The notes beneath the pieces are model-generated. The model was given only the letters and a program-made list of their open reading frames with translations, had not been told where the DNA came from and made no database searches. Source: a bacterium UBP6_UBA1196 (lineage in GTDB: Bacteria; UBP6; UBA1177). Taken from it: 19,523 nucleotides of DNA. Positions 6,545 to 14,807 of the stretch are shown piece after piece. Every line of letters begins with the position of its first letter. Within the stretch, counting starts at the first letter, position 1. Both the position numbers and the translations under genes were made by a program. The DNA lies in NCBI GenBank assembly GCA_002310035.1, contig DBYC01000071.1, positions 1 through 19,523 on the forward strand. Direction: 5' to 3'.

Positions 6545-7728
6545 TGGAGCAATTTCAGGAATATCTTCAGTTTTTGAACAAGCTTCTCCATGACGCCGCG
6601 ACTCTCGGGGCATCCGATGTCCATTTGAAAACATACAGCTCACCAGTATTCAGAGTCAACGGAATGCTGCACAAAATGGAAAAATACGGCATTCTCAGGC
6701 CCGAAAAACTCAACCCGATGATTTCGTCGATCCTCACCGATGAGCAGCGTATGGCGCTCAAAAACAGCACGGAAATCGACCTTTCGCACAGTGTTTCCGG
6801 CGTCGGCAGATTCAGGGTCAATGTCTTCAAGCAGAGAAGTTCGCTCGGTGCGGTTTTCAGAACGATTCCTTTTTCGGTAAAAACTATAGAAGAACTTCTT
6901 CTTCCGCCAGTGATCAAGAAAATCGCCGACAACAGACGCGGACTGATCCTTGTCACAGGAACGACCGGAAGCGGTAAATCTACGACAATGGCCTCCATGA
7001 TCGACTATATAAACTCGACAAGAGCATGCAACATCATAACGATCGAAGACCCGATAGAATTCCTCATCAGAGACAAAAAAAGTATAGTCAGCCAGCGGGA
7101 AATAGGCATTGACACCAAATCTTTCGCGGCGGCTCTCCGCGGCTCTCTGCGTCAGGACCCTGATGTAATCATGGTCGGAGAAATGCGAGACCTCGAAACG
7201 ATTGAAATCGCCCTTGCTGCCGCTGAAACAGGTCACCTCGTTATCAGCACGCTCCATACTCTGAACGCGGTCGAAACAATCAACCGCATAATCGCTGTTT
7301 TCCCCTCCAACTATCAGGGACAGATCCGTCAGCAGCTCGGCAGCGTCCTTACCGCCGCGATCAGCCAGCGCCTTCTTAAAAAGAAAGACGGACAATCGCG
7401 CGTTCCTGCGGTCGAGATCCTTATCGCATCCCAGCTCGCCAAAGACATAATCCTTGACGGAACTAGATTCAAAGAACTTCACGATATCATCGAAAAAGGA
7501 CATCTGAACTACGGAATGCAGACCTTCGACCAGTCGATCTTCCAGCTTTATCAGGATGGTCACATCTCGGAAAAAGAAGCGCTTGAAAACGCAACAAGTC
7601 CTGACGACCTTATCCTCAGAATGAAAGGCGTCAGCATTTCAGGTGACGGAGACTGGGGTTCTTTCGACGACAGAGGCGAAGGAATGACTCCGCAGTACGA
7701 GCCCACAGATTTTGATTTCGACAACTAG
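6544..7728 (+). CDS. pilT: Type IV pilus retraction ATPase, PilT/PilU family
   Basis: A 394-residue secretion-type hexameric ATPase that disassembles type IV pili from the inner-membrane base, driving twitching and DNA uptake. It has an N-terminal PilT domain (GASDVHLK), Walker A GTTGSGKST at 139-147, Walker B running from D207 to E213 (DVIMVGEMRD), and the His box STLHTLNAVETINR. The late segment GMQTFDQSIFQLYQDG resembles PilU more than E. coli-type PilT, and the PilT AIRNLIRE motif is not intact, so PilU-like is a real alternative. The last 25 or so residues form an acidic, Gly-rich tail unusual for the family. No other pilus gene is in the window. Translation is probably coupled to recA through the one-base overlap. 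Confidence 0.92.
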   Translation: MEQFQEYLQFLNKLLHDAATLGASDVHLKTYSSPVFRVNGMLHKMEKYGILRPEKLNPMISSILTDEQRMALKNSTEIDLSHSVSGVGRFRVNVFKQRSSLGAVFRTIPFSVKTIEELLLPPVIKKIADNRRGLILVTGTTGSGKSTTMASMIDYINSTRACNIITIEDPIEFLIRDKKSIVSQREIGIDTKSFAAALRGSLRQDPDVIMVGEMRDLETIEIALAAAETGHLVISTLHTLNAVETINRIIAVFPSNYQGQIRQQLGSVLTAAISQRLLKKKDGQSRVPAVEILIASQLAKDIILDGTRFKELHDIIEKGHLNYGMQTFDQSIFQLYQDGHISEKEALENATSPDDLILRMKGVSISGDGDWGSFDDRGEGMTPQYEPTDFDFDN

Positions 7729-7744
7729 TTTTTCAGGAGTTTCC

Positions 7745-8530
7745 ATGAAAATCGCAACAGTCCAGAACAGCCCTGTTTTCGGGGAAAAAGAAAAAAATAT
7801 CACCGATTTGCTGAAAATGATGGAATCTGCTCCGGCAGAGCTTTACATTCTGCCCGAAATGTCTTATTCAGGCTACCAGCTTGTCTCCAAAGAAGAGGCT
7901 GAAACGCTCGCCGACAAAGTCGATTCAGACAACATCATGCGTTTTTTTGAATGGTCGAAGGCTCATGGAAGCGCGGTGATTCTCGGTTTTCCCGAAGCTG
8001 CCGAAGACGGCAAGATATACAATTCCTCAATTTTCATAACTCCAGAAGGCGACAGGCACATCTACCGCAAATCGCACCTTTTTTATAAGGAAAAAATCTT
8101 TTATGCACCAGGAAATACCGGCTTTTTCGTCAATGAATGGCACGGAGTCAAAATCGGTCAGGCAATATGCTTCGACTGGTATTTTTCGGAAAGTTTCAGA
8201 ACTCTGGCTCTTCTGGGAGCAGATCTGATAGCGCACTGCACGAACATCGTCATGCCCTACTTCCAGCGGGCGGCTTTTGCGAGAGCGATCGAGAATAAAG
8301 TCTACATTGCAACTTCCAACCGAATCGGAACAGAAGAGCGCGACGGCGAAAAACTCGTCTACACCGGCGAAAGCGTCATCGTCGATCCGCTCGGCAACTA
8401 CCTTGTCGATGCTCCGAGCGATAAAACGGGAATATTCACGGCTGAAATCGACACAAAGCTTTCCAGGAATAAAAAGCTCAACGATTTCAACGATGTGATC
8501 GGCGACAGACGAACGATTTTTTACAAATAA
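7745..8530 (+). CDS. Nitrilase-superfamily carbon-nitrogen hydrolase
   Basis: A 261-residue cytoplasmic amidohydrolase with the complete Glu-Lys-Cys triad: E38 in LPEMSYSGY, K109 in YRKSHLF and C142 in QAICFDWYF. A second glutamate region near 116 (KEKIFYAPG) fits the family fold. Such enzymes hydrolyse amides or N-carbamoyl compounds; the ICFDW context occurs among amidase and ureidopropionase-like branches, but the substrate cannot be read from the sequence. The ATG at 7745 follows AGGAG (7735-7739) by five bases and is preferred over the ATG at 7712, inside the end of pilT. The gene is 16 bases after pilT and 10 before cca, so it is probably in the same operon. Confidence 0.88.
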   Translation: MKIATVQNSPVFGEKEKNITDLLKMMESAPAELYILPEMSYSGYQLVSKEEAETLADKVDSDNIMRFFEWSKAHGSAVILGFPEAAEDGKIYNSSIFITPEGDRHIYRKSHLFYKEKIFYAPGNTGFFVNEWHGVKIGQAICFDWYFSESFRTLALLGADLIAHCTNIVMPYFQRAAFARAIENKVYIATSNRIGTEERDGEKLVYTGESVIVDPLGNYLVDAPSDKTGIFTAEIDTKLSRNKKLNDFNDVIGDRRTIFYK

Positions 8531-8540
8531 AATCTAAATC

Positions 8541-9731
8541 ATGAAAATTTACCAGATCGGCGGCTCTGTCCGCGATGAAATCTTGGGGATCGAGGCGACC
8601 GACAGGGATTTTGTCGTCGTCGGAGCAACTGAAGCCGAGTTTCTGGCGAAATTTCCTAAAGCTGAAAAAGTCGGAAAATCCTTTCCGGTTTTTCTTGTAA
8701 ACGGCTGCGAATACGCATTCGCGAGAAAAGAGCGCAAAAACGGCCGCGGCTACACAGGTTTCGATGTCGAGTTTTCGCCTGACATCACTTTGGAAGAAGA
8801 CTTGAAGCGGCGCGACATCACGATAAACGCGATTGCTAAAGATCCCGATTTTCCGGGCAGATACATCGACCCTTTCGGCGGGATCGAAGACATAAAAAAC
8901 AAAAGAATAGTCCATGTTTCGGAGGCTTTTGCCGAAGATCCGCTCAGGGTTTACCGCGTTGCGCGTTTTGCGGCGAAATTTCCCGATTTTTCGGTCGATC
9001 CGGCAACAATAAAACTCATGAATTCAATCGGCGAAGAGCTTATGGCGCTTTCGACCGAGCGTGTCTGGAACGAACTTGAAAAAGCGCTTTCCTACTCCCG
9101 TCCAAGCCGTTTTTTCGAGATTTTGAAAGAGGCTGACCTCTTGAAATTCCACTTTCCGGAAGTCGCAGATCTTGTCGGAGTTCCGGCGGGACCGATCCAA
9201 TATCACCCGGAAGGAGACGCTTTCATCCACACGATCGAAACGATGGACCGCCTAAAAAATTCAGGCAACAACGACCCGGTTGCCATGTTCGCCGCACTAT
9301 GCCACGACTGGGGAAAGGCTGCATCCTCGCCAGACAACTACCCGCACCACTACGGCCACGACAAGGCAGGAGTTCCTATAATCGAAAACTTCTGCCGCAG
9401 AATGAAAAACATTCCGCAGAGATACATTTTTGCGGCAAAAACTGTCGCAAAATATCACATGATCGTCCGCGAGATCGACAAAATCACACCGAAAAAAGCG
9501 ATCACTATAATCCAAAATATCCTTAAATGTTCGTGCGGACTCGACGGCTTCATGGATGCAGTCAAAGCAGACAACGGGCGCCAGAACGACGAAGCACGCG
9601 CCTTCATCAGAAAAATGCTCCCTGTCCTTGATGTAAAACTGCCTGAAAAATACTGGAATGCCGGCAGAAAAAGTTCCGAAATCCTCACCCAGCTCAAGGT
9701 TTTGAAGTATAAGGAACTGGCGGGAAAATAA
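8541..9731 (+). CDS. cca: CCA tRNA nucleotidyltransferase with HD domain
   Basis: A 396-residue class II CCA-adding enzyme of the E. coli Cca type. It adds or repairs the 3' CCA of tRNA without a nucleic acid template. The head carries GGSVRDEILG and the catalytic D21-x-D23, with the nucleotide-selecting EDLKRRDITINA and EDPLRVYRVARF motifs further on. The C-terminal half is an HD phosphohydrolase domain whose H255-D256 (LCHDWGK) match the E. coli positions, followed by PHHYGHDKAG. Residue spacing to E. coli is nearly exact. No Shine-Dalgarno site precedes the ATG, so translation may depend on coupling to the nitrilase gene ending 10 bases earlier. The tRNA-Gln gene in this window already encodes CCA, so for that tRNA the role would be repair. 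Confidence 0.96.
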   Translation: MKIYQIGGSVRDEILGIEATDRDFVVVGATEAEFLAKFPKAEKVGKSFPVFLVNGCEYAFARKERKNGRGYTGFDVEFSPDITLEEDLKRRDITINAIAKDPDFPGRYIDPFGGIEDIKNKRIVHVSEAFAEDPLRVYRVARFAAKFPDFSVDPATIKLMNSIGEELMALSTERVWNELEKALSYSRPSRFFEILKEADLLKFHFPEVADLVGVPAGPIQYHPEGDAFIHTIETMDRLKNSGNNDPVAMFAALCHDWGKAASSPDNYPHHYGHDKAGVPIIENFCRRMKNIPQRYIFAAKTVAKYHMIVREIDKITPKKAITIIQNILKCSCGLDGFMDAVKADNGRQNDEARAFIRKMLPVLDVKLPEKYWNAGRKSSEILTQLKVLKYKELAGK

Positions 9732-9750
9732 TATTAAATACTGCATTTTT

Positions 9751-9778
9751 TTGTTTTCAAGAGAGATTTCAATATAAT
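9751..9778 (+). promoter_or_regulatory. Promoter of the FAD oxidoreductase-lipoprotein pair
   Basis: TTGTTT (9751-9756), a 16-base spacer and a perfect TATAAT (9773-9778). Transcription would start near 9785, leaving a leader of about 44 bases. Confidence 0.6.
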
Positions 9779-9796
9779 CACACGTTCCGTCGTGTG
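9779..9796. promoter_or_regulatory. Inverted repeat at the predicted transcription start
   Basis: CACACG (9779-9784) and CGTGTG (9791-9796) form a perfect 6-bp inverted repeat around TTCCGT, directly after the -10 box and over the expected +1. The position suits a repressor operator. A T run begins three bases later (9801-9805), so a weak terminator for cca is the other reading. Confidence 0.4.
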
Positions 9797-9828
9797 CGGC
9801 TTTTTAAAAACGCTTTAACGGTTTTTCA

Positions 9829-11367
9829 ATGGGTTACGCCGAAATAACTTTGAAACTGCCGACAGATTATTCCGAAGATCTGCTCAGAAAAAAAATCGGC
9901 GAAGAGATTTCAAGCAGAAATTTCACTTTCCGCATTCTTAAAAGAAGCCTTGACGCAAGGAATAAACGCGACATCCACTTTATGACCAGGATCGGTGTAA
10001 CATCCGACAATCTTTCAGGAAATACGCCAGAGATCCAAAAGCTTGAGATCATAAAAAAACAAACGTATAAAAAAGTTGTCGTCACCGGCTGCGGCCCGGC
10101 AGGAATTTTCGCCGCGCTGATTCTCCAAAAGGCGGGATTTCATGTCACAATCATAGAAAAAGGGGCGGAAGTCGCAAAAAGAAATGAAAAAATCACCGAA
10201 TTTGAAAAAACAGGAACTTTTGACTCTTTAGGCGGCTACTGCTTCGGCGAAGGTGGTGCCGGAACTTTCAGCGACGGCAAGCTTACGAGCAGAACAAAAA
10301 CCATAAGTGTCGAAAAAGATTTTATTTTTGATACATTTATAAAAGCAGGGGCGCCAAGTGAAATCGCCTTTGAAACATATCCTCATGTCGGAAGCGACAA
10401 TCTTAAGAAAATCATTCCGGCAATAATTTCCGACTTCAGAAATTACGGCGGCAAAGTAATTTTTGAAAGCGAAGTCACCGGAATTTTCAAAAACGGCGAC
10501 AGAATAACCGCAGTCGGAATTTCAGGAAAAGAAAGCGGAAAAATAGAAGGTGATTTTTTTATTTTTGCAAACGGCCACAGCTCGTTCAAACTTTACAAAT
10601 TATTGATTTCTCAAGGAGTTTTATTCACAACCAAACCTTTTGCGATCGGGTTCAGAGTCGAGCATCTTCAGGAGGAACTAAACTTTTCGATGTGGCGCCG
10701 CTACTCGCTTCCCGGCGTAAAGGCGGCGGAATACCACCTTACCGCCGACTGCGATCCCGGCCACGCATTCACTTTCTGTATGTGCCCCGGCGGAAAAGTC
10801 GTGCAGTCTGCACCGGATGAAATTTCATCGGTTGTAAACGGCATGTCAAACTATGCGAGGAACGGAAAGTTCGCGAACAGTGCGGTCGTCACGCCGTTTT
10901 CGCTTGAAGAGCTCGCAGGAAAAGAAATCTCAGCCGGAAAAGCTTTGGATCTGCTTGAAAACATGGAGCATGATTTTTATAACTTCAGGAAATCATTTGA
11001 TATTCCTGCAACAAGAATTTCATCTATAATACACGGAGGAAAGATTGCCGATTTGCCGGAATCAAGCTTTTCATTCGGACTCGTTCCGGCAGATTTAAGC
11101 GAATTTTTTCCGAAAACCGTCTACGAAAGGCTTAAAGCCGGACTTCAGATTTTTTCAAAAAAACTCGACTGCTTCGAAAACGGAACAGCCATGGGGCTTG
11201 AAAGCAAGACCTCGGCACCGATAAAATGCCTTAGAAATCAAGATCTCACCGCTGCTCCGTTCACCAATCTCTATATCTGCGGAGAAGGAAGCGGCTACTC
11301 CGGCGGAATCGTCTCCAGTGCGGCGGACGGCATAAAAACGGCCCTCAAAATAGTCACAGACTTTTGA
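9829..11367 (+). CDS. FAD-dependent oxidoreductase, COG2509-like
   Basis: A 512-residue flavoprotein. After an N-terminal segment of about 80 residues comes the dinucleotide-binding motif GCGPAG at 87-92 with the following helix and acidic strand end (VTIIEKG). The stretch GEGGAGTFSDGKLTSR is typical of the uncharacterised FAD-dependent dehydrogenases grouped as COG2509. The C-terminal GEGSGYSGGIVSSAADGI closes the FAD site. The substrate is unknown. A cytoplasmic location is likely, since no signal peptide or membrane segment is seen. The ATG at 9829 lacks a Shine-Dalgarno site, but the sequence from it reads as a normal N-terminus. A promoter with an overlapping palindrome lies upstream. 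The lipoprotein gene follows after 20 bases, which suggests co-transcription with no obvious functional link. Confidence 0.87.
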   Translation: MGYAEITLKLPTDYSEDLLRKKIGEEISSRNFTFRILKRSLDARNKRDIHFMTRIGVTSDNLSGNTPEIQKLEIIKKQTYKKVVVTGCGPAGIFAALILQKAGFHVTIIEKGAEVAKRNEKITEFEKTGTFDSLGGYCFGEGGAGTFSDGKLTSRTKTISVEKDFIFDTFIKAGAPSEIAFETYPHVGSDNLKKIIPAIISDFRNYGGKVIFESEVTGIFKNGDRITAVGISGKESGKIEGDFFIFANGHSSFKLYKLLISQGVLFTTKPFAIGFRVEHLQEELNFSMWRRYSLPGVKAAEYHLTADCDPGHAFTFCMCPGGKVVQSAPDEISSVVNGMSNYARNGKFANSAVVTPFSLEELAGKEISAGKALDLLENMEHDFYNFRKSFDIPATRISSIIHGGKIADLPESSFSFGLVPADLSEFFPKTVYERLKAGLQIFSKKLDCFENGTAMGLESKTSAPIKCLRNQDLTAAPFTNLYICGEGSGYSGGIVSSAADGIKTALKIVTDF

Positions 11368-11387
11368 TAATTTCTATGGAGATTTAA

Positions 11388-12719
11388 ATGAAAAAAATCT
11401 ATCTGTTTTTTGCGATTCTGATTTTCCTTGCCGCAAGCTGTTCCTCAGGCGATGATGACAAAACCGATATTACACCGGAACATGATGAAGACATTCCTGA
11501 CAGCGCTGTAACCGACAGCGATATTACAGATGACGAAAACGATACCGCTCCGGCATCGGATGATGACAACGGTGATTCCGCTCACGGCGAAGAAACCGAT
11601 ACCGATGATCCGGACAACGATTCAGGCGATTCTCTGTATGACGAAGATACTGCCGATTCATCTGATGATTCAGGCGATTCCAATTCTGATGAAGACTCAT
11701 CCGATTCAACTGATGACTCAGATACCGGCACCGGCAATGACGATCAGGATATTATAATTCCGGACATTCCTGTCGTTTTCGGAAACATCTGCACAGGCCA
11801 GAAAAAATGCTACGACGAAACAGCCGAAATTTCATGCCCGAACGAAGGCACAAAATTCTTCGGTCAGGATGCGAACTATGCAAAACTCGGTAAATGCATT
11901 CCGCAGAAATTCACAGTCAAAGGTTCCGGTAAAGAAAAAATCGTTTTTGACGAGAATCTCAAACTCGAATGGCAGCAAAAAGTTCCTGAAGGCGAATTTG
12001 ATTGGCAAAGCGCCGAAAATAATTGCAAAAAAGAATATGCCGGAAGCTACGGCTGGCGGCTTCCGATACCGAAGGAACTTCTTTCGATCGTTGACAACGG
12101 CAGATATGATCCCGCGATAAATACAGAATATTTCCCAGACACACAGAACGAACAGTTCTGGACTTCGGCAGATTTTGTCTCGACCGAAAGCTATGACTCG
12201 GGTAAAGCATGGTTCGTCAGCTTCGACAAAGGCTTTTTAAGCCACGAAAAGAAAACCGAAAGCAAAAAGATGCATGTCCGCTGCGTCCGCGGCACACCTT
12301 TACCAGACGGGAACTTTAAAACCGAAAAAATCGGAAAAGACGAAATCGTTAAAGATTCTGTTACAGGTCTGATGTGGCAGAAAAGGGAACTGAAAGACAA
12401 TGTGGATGAAATCGGAAGTTTCGAAGCAGCCCTTTCTTACTGCGAAAAGCTCACTTACGCAGGATTTTCTGACTGGCGGCTTCCGAACAAAAACGAGCTC
12501 GCCACACTTGCGGACTACGGAAAATATCACCCTGCATCGGCTTTCCCCGGCATGACAAGCAGATCTTTCCGCACTTCTACCAGCGATGCCAAAAAAAGCG
12601 ATAAAACCAACGACTGGAAAAACGCGTGGTATGTCACATTTTATGAAGGCATTGTCAATTTAGAAGGCAAATCAACTGGCGATTTTGTCCGCTGCGTCCG
12701 CAACAGCCTTACAGACTGA
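11388..12719 (+). CDS. Lipoprotein with Asp-rich linker and two DUF1566 domains
   Basis: 443 residues. The N-terminus is a lipoprotein signal peptide (hydrophobic core, LAAS before C18). Residues 19 to about 126 are almost only Asp, Ser, Thr, Glu and Gly, a low-complexity acidic spacer expected to be extended. A small Cys segment (CTGQKKC) follows, then two DUF1566 domains: the first with GWRLPIPKEL and VRCVRG, the second with DWRLPNKNEL and VRCVRNS. A lipid-anchored surface protein that displays the paired domains away from the membrane is the natural reading; the ligand is unknown. GGAG precedes the ATG. The stop is one base from the stop of the opposing radical SAM gene. It shares domain type with the gene at the left edge and linker style with the one at the right edge. 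Confidence 0.86.
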   Translation: MKKIYLFFAILIFLAASCSSGDDDKTDITPEHDEDIPDSAVTDSDITDDENDTAPASDDDNGDSAHGEETDTDDPDNDSGDSLYDEDTADSSDDSGDSNSDEDSSDSTDDSDTGTGNDDQDIIIPDIPVVFGNICTGQKKCYDETAEISCPNEGTKFFGQDANYAKLGKCIPQKFTVKGSGKEKIVFDENLKLEWQQKVPEGEFDWQSAENNCKKEYAGSYGWRLPIPKELLSIVDNGRYDPAINTEYFPDTQNEQFWTSADFVSTESYDSGKAWFVSFDKGFLSHEKKTESKKMHVRCVRGTPLPDGNFKTEKIGKDEIVKDSVTGLMWQKRELKDNVDEIGSFEAALSYCEKLTYAGFSDWRLPNKNELATLADYGKYHPASAFPGMTSRSFRTSTSDAKKSDKTNDWKNAWYVTFYEGIVNLEGKSTGDFVRCVRNSLTD

Positions 12720-12720
12720 A

Positions 12721-14193
12721 CTACAAACTGAAATTTTCGTAAAATTCGAACGAATCGCGTAATATTCCGTCCTTTCCGAGCCTGAACCAGCGTTTCCGAC
12801 GCAATGATTCGTTGAAATAATTCAAAAAAACTTCGTAATTATCGTCATTTTTATGCTCAAGCGAATAGTTGAGGAACCTTGAAATCTTCATTAGAGAGGC
12901 GATATCGGCACGTTTTTTGTCATCAAAAGGATAAAGCGCGCTTCCGCGGCAAAGACGGACATTTTCGGGGATTCCCATCTCCTCGAACATCGGCACTCCA
13001 GGCACGAGATAAAGCGGGCTCAAACCGCCTTTAACGCCTAATTTATGCAGGTGAAGAAGTGTCTGGCAAGTGTCTGAAACTTCGGTTCCGGGAAGGCCGG
13101 GAATAAGAAAGACCTCAATTTCGGTCTTTCCTTCCGTGAGCTCAATCACTTTTTCTATTTCAGCTATTCCGTGCGGTCTGTGAAGGCTGTCCGCCACACT
13201 TTTTTCTGCCGAAACAAGCGACAGATCGAGCTTTATAAACCCCGCTTTTGCAAGTCTTGCCGCAAAAGGAAGTATATTGCGCACTGTCATTCCGTTCATC
13301 GCAGTGTAAGACAACCCTTTCTCATGCATTTCTTCAAGAATTTCAAATATCTGAGCAGCATATCCGCGGTTTGAAAAAATGTCGTCGTCTTCGATATCGA
13401 CCACTTCCGTACCGATACTCAGAAGGTATTCGAGCTCCTTTTTTATGTGTGAAATATCCCTGTAAGCAAGTTTGTTGTCACGGTGGATCAAACAGAATGC
13501 GCAGCGGTTGCGGCAACCTGAGGAAAAAACGATCTTCGCGATCTTTTTCTTTCTGAAATATCTCAGATTTTCCCGTTTCGGAATCAAACCTCCGCACCAT
13601 GCAGGCTCGAACGAAGGTTCGTTCATAAAAATTTCGCCGTTTTTCCTGTAAATGAGCCCAGGGACTTCTTTAAAATCAATTTTTCCGGCAATCGCATCGG
13701 CAAGAAGCGGCAGAGTGACGGCACCGTTTCCGCAGTTAAGATAGTCCGCGTTTGTTGTTTCGGCGATCTTATTTTTCTGCGCGTTCACAGCTGTTCCGCC
13801 GATACAGAGAGGCGTTTTCGAGACCTTTTTTATTTCGGCGGCAAGAAGTTCGACATCCGGGTGGTAAGGCGAGAAAAGCGAACTTAAAGCAATCAGATCA
13901 AAATCGTTTTTAGCAATAAAATCAAGTATTTTCCTAAAGCTGTCCCCTAACCTTTTATAGCTGTTGTGAAGTGAAAAAGGAGAGGTATCTTCCTCGTAAA
14001 ATTCAGAAAGATAGCCGAATTCGGGCGGAGCAGAAACCGTTTTGACTTTTCCGGAAGTTGTCGAATCGTAAAGGGTGACCGAATGTCCGGCGTTTTCCAG
14101 AGCCTCGCGGATGTATTCAAGCCCGAGCGGCTCCATTCTGTGGATCGTGAAGTAAAAATCAAAAACCGGAGGCGCAATGAGAAGGATTTTCAT
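12721..14193 (-). CDS. B12-binding-domain radical SAM protein
   Basis: 490 residues. The N-terminal part (about 1-190) looks like a cobalamin-binding Rossmann domain: a KILLIAPP start, EPLGLEYIREALENAGH, and GGTAVNA further on. The radical SAM core follows with its [4Fe-4S] ligands C227, C231 and C234 (CRNRCAFC), and a C-terminal segment of about 100 residues. Members of this class methylate or rearrange carbon centres in cofactors, lipids, peptides and natural products; the substrate here is unknown. The start ATG (14193-14191) overlaps the pth stop as TGATG, so it is translationally coupled to pth. The longer frame back to 14268 lies inside pth and is not preferred. It is the last gene of a tRNA-rplY-pth operon. 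Confidence 0.88.
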   Translation of the reverse strand: MKILLIAPPVFDFYFTIHRMEPLGLEYIREALENAGHSVTLYDSTTSGKVKTVSAPPEFGYLSEFYEEDTSPFSLHNSYKRLGDSFRKILDFIAKNDFDLIALSSLFSPYHPDVELLAAEIKKVSKTPLCIGGTAVNAQKNKIAETTNADYLNCGNGAVTLPLLADAIAGKIDFKEVPGLIYRKNGEIFMNEPSFEPAWCGGLIPKRENLRYFRKKKIAKIVFSSGCRNRCAFCLIHRDNKLAYRDISHIKKELEYLLSIGTEVVDIEDDDIFSNRGYAAQIFEILEEMHEKGLSYTAMNGMTVRNILPFAARLAKAGFIKLDLSLVSAEKSVADSLHRPHGIAEIEKVIELTEGKTEIEVFLIPGLPGTEVSDTCQTLLHLHKLGVKGGLSPLYLVPGVPMFEEMGIPENVRLCRGSALYPFDDKKRADIASLMKISRFLNYSLEHKNDDNYEVFLNYFNESLRRKRWFRLGKDGILRDSFEFYENFSL

Positions 14194-14795
14194 CAGTTCT
14201 TTCTGTTGAAAGCGTTCATCGCCGCTTCTACACTTTCCGAAACGAGCATTTTTGCGATCTCGGCCCATTTTTCGCGTGATTCTGCGATTGAATCGAGTTC
14301 TTCTTCCGAAAATTCGGAAAGAACATAGTCGGCAATGTTTATCCCGGCTTCAGGTTTGCCGATCCCTAGACGGATCCTTGTAAAATCGGGAGTTTCAAGC
14401 TCTGCAATTATCGACTTAATGCCGTTATGACCGGCAGAACTGCCGTTTTTGCGGATCCTCTGCGAACCGAAAGCGATATCCATGTCGTCGTGGGCAATAA
14501 TGATTTTTTCAGGTTTTATTCCGAATTTTTTCTTTGCAGCCTTCACCGCCAGACCTGAATTGTTCATATAGGTCGAAGGTTTGAGCAGAACGACTTCGCT
14601 TGCGCCGATTTTTCCTTCCGCGACAAGGGCATTGAGCTTTTTTGAAAACGAAAATTCACCGAAATCAAAAGACTTTGCCACACTTTCGACAAACTTGAAG
14701 CCGATGTTGTGGCGCGTAGAAAAATAGCGGGTTTCAGGATTGCCGAGACCCGCTATTAAAAATTTTTCAGAAATTTTAGGGAAAAAAAAGAACAC
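14193..14795 (-). CDS. pth: Peptidyl-tRNA hydrolase
   Basis: About 200 residues, the usual size. It releases peptides from tRNAs dropped by stalled ribosomes. Diagnostic features are LIAGLGNP with N19, TRHNIGF with the catalytic H29, KPSTYMNNSG, AHDDMD with the supporting Asp, and GSSAGHNGIKSI. The start is a GTG at 14795 with GCAGG five bases upstream. It gives ten extra residues (MFFFFPKISE) compared with typical family members, but no better start lies between. The gene follows rplY by 12 bases and overlaps the radical SAM gene by one base (TGATG). rplY-pth is a common bacterial pair; the radical SAM gene is the unusual addition. Confidence 0.96.
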   Translation of the reverse strand: MFFFFPKISEKFLIAGLGNPETRYFSTRHNIGFKFVESVAKSFDFGEFSFSKKLNALVAEGKIGASEVVLLKPSTYMNNSGLAVKAAKKKFGIKPEKIIIAHDDMDIAFGSQRIRKNGSSAGHNGIKSIIAELETPDFTRIRLGIGKPEAGINIADYVLSEFSEEELDSIAESREKWAEIAKMLVSESVEAAMNAFNRKN

Positions 14796-14807
14796 GAAAA
14801 CCTGCGA

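Noticed and set aside
6640..7563. 307-codon open frame on the minus strand inside the pilT-like gene
   Set aside because: It is antisense to strong ATPase motifs, has no ribosome site or recognisable family, and its composition follows from the codon use of the plus-strand gene.
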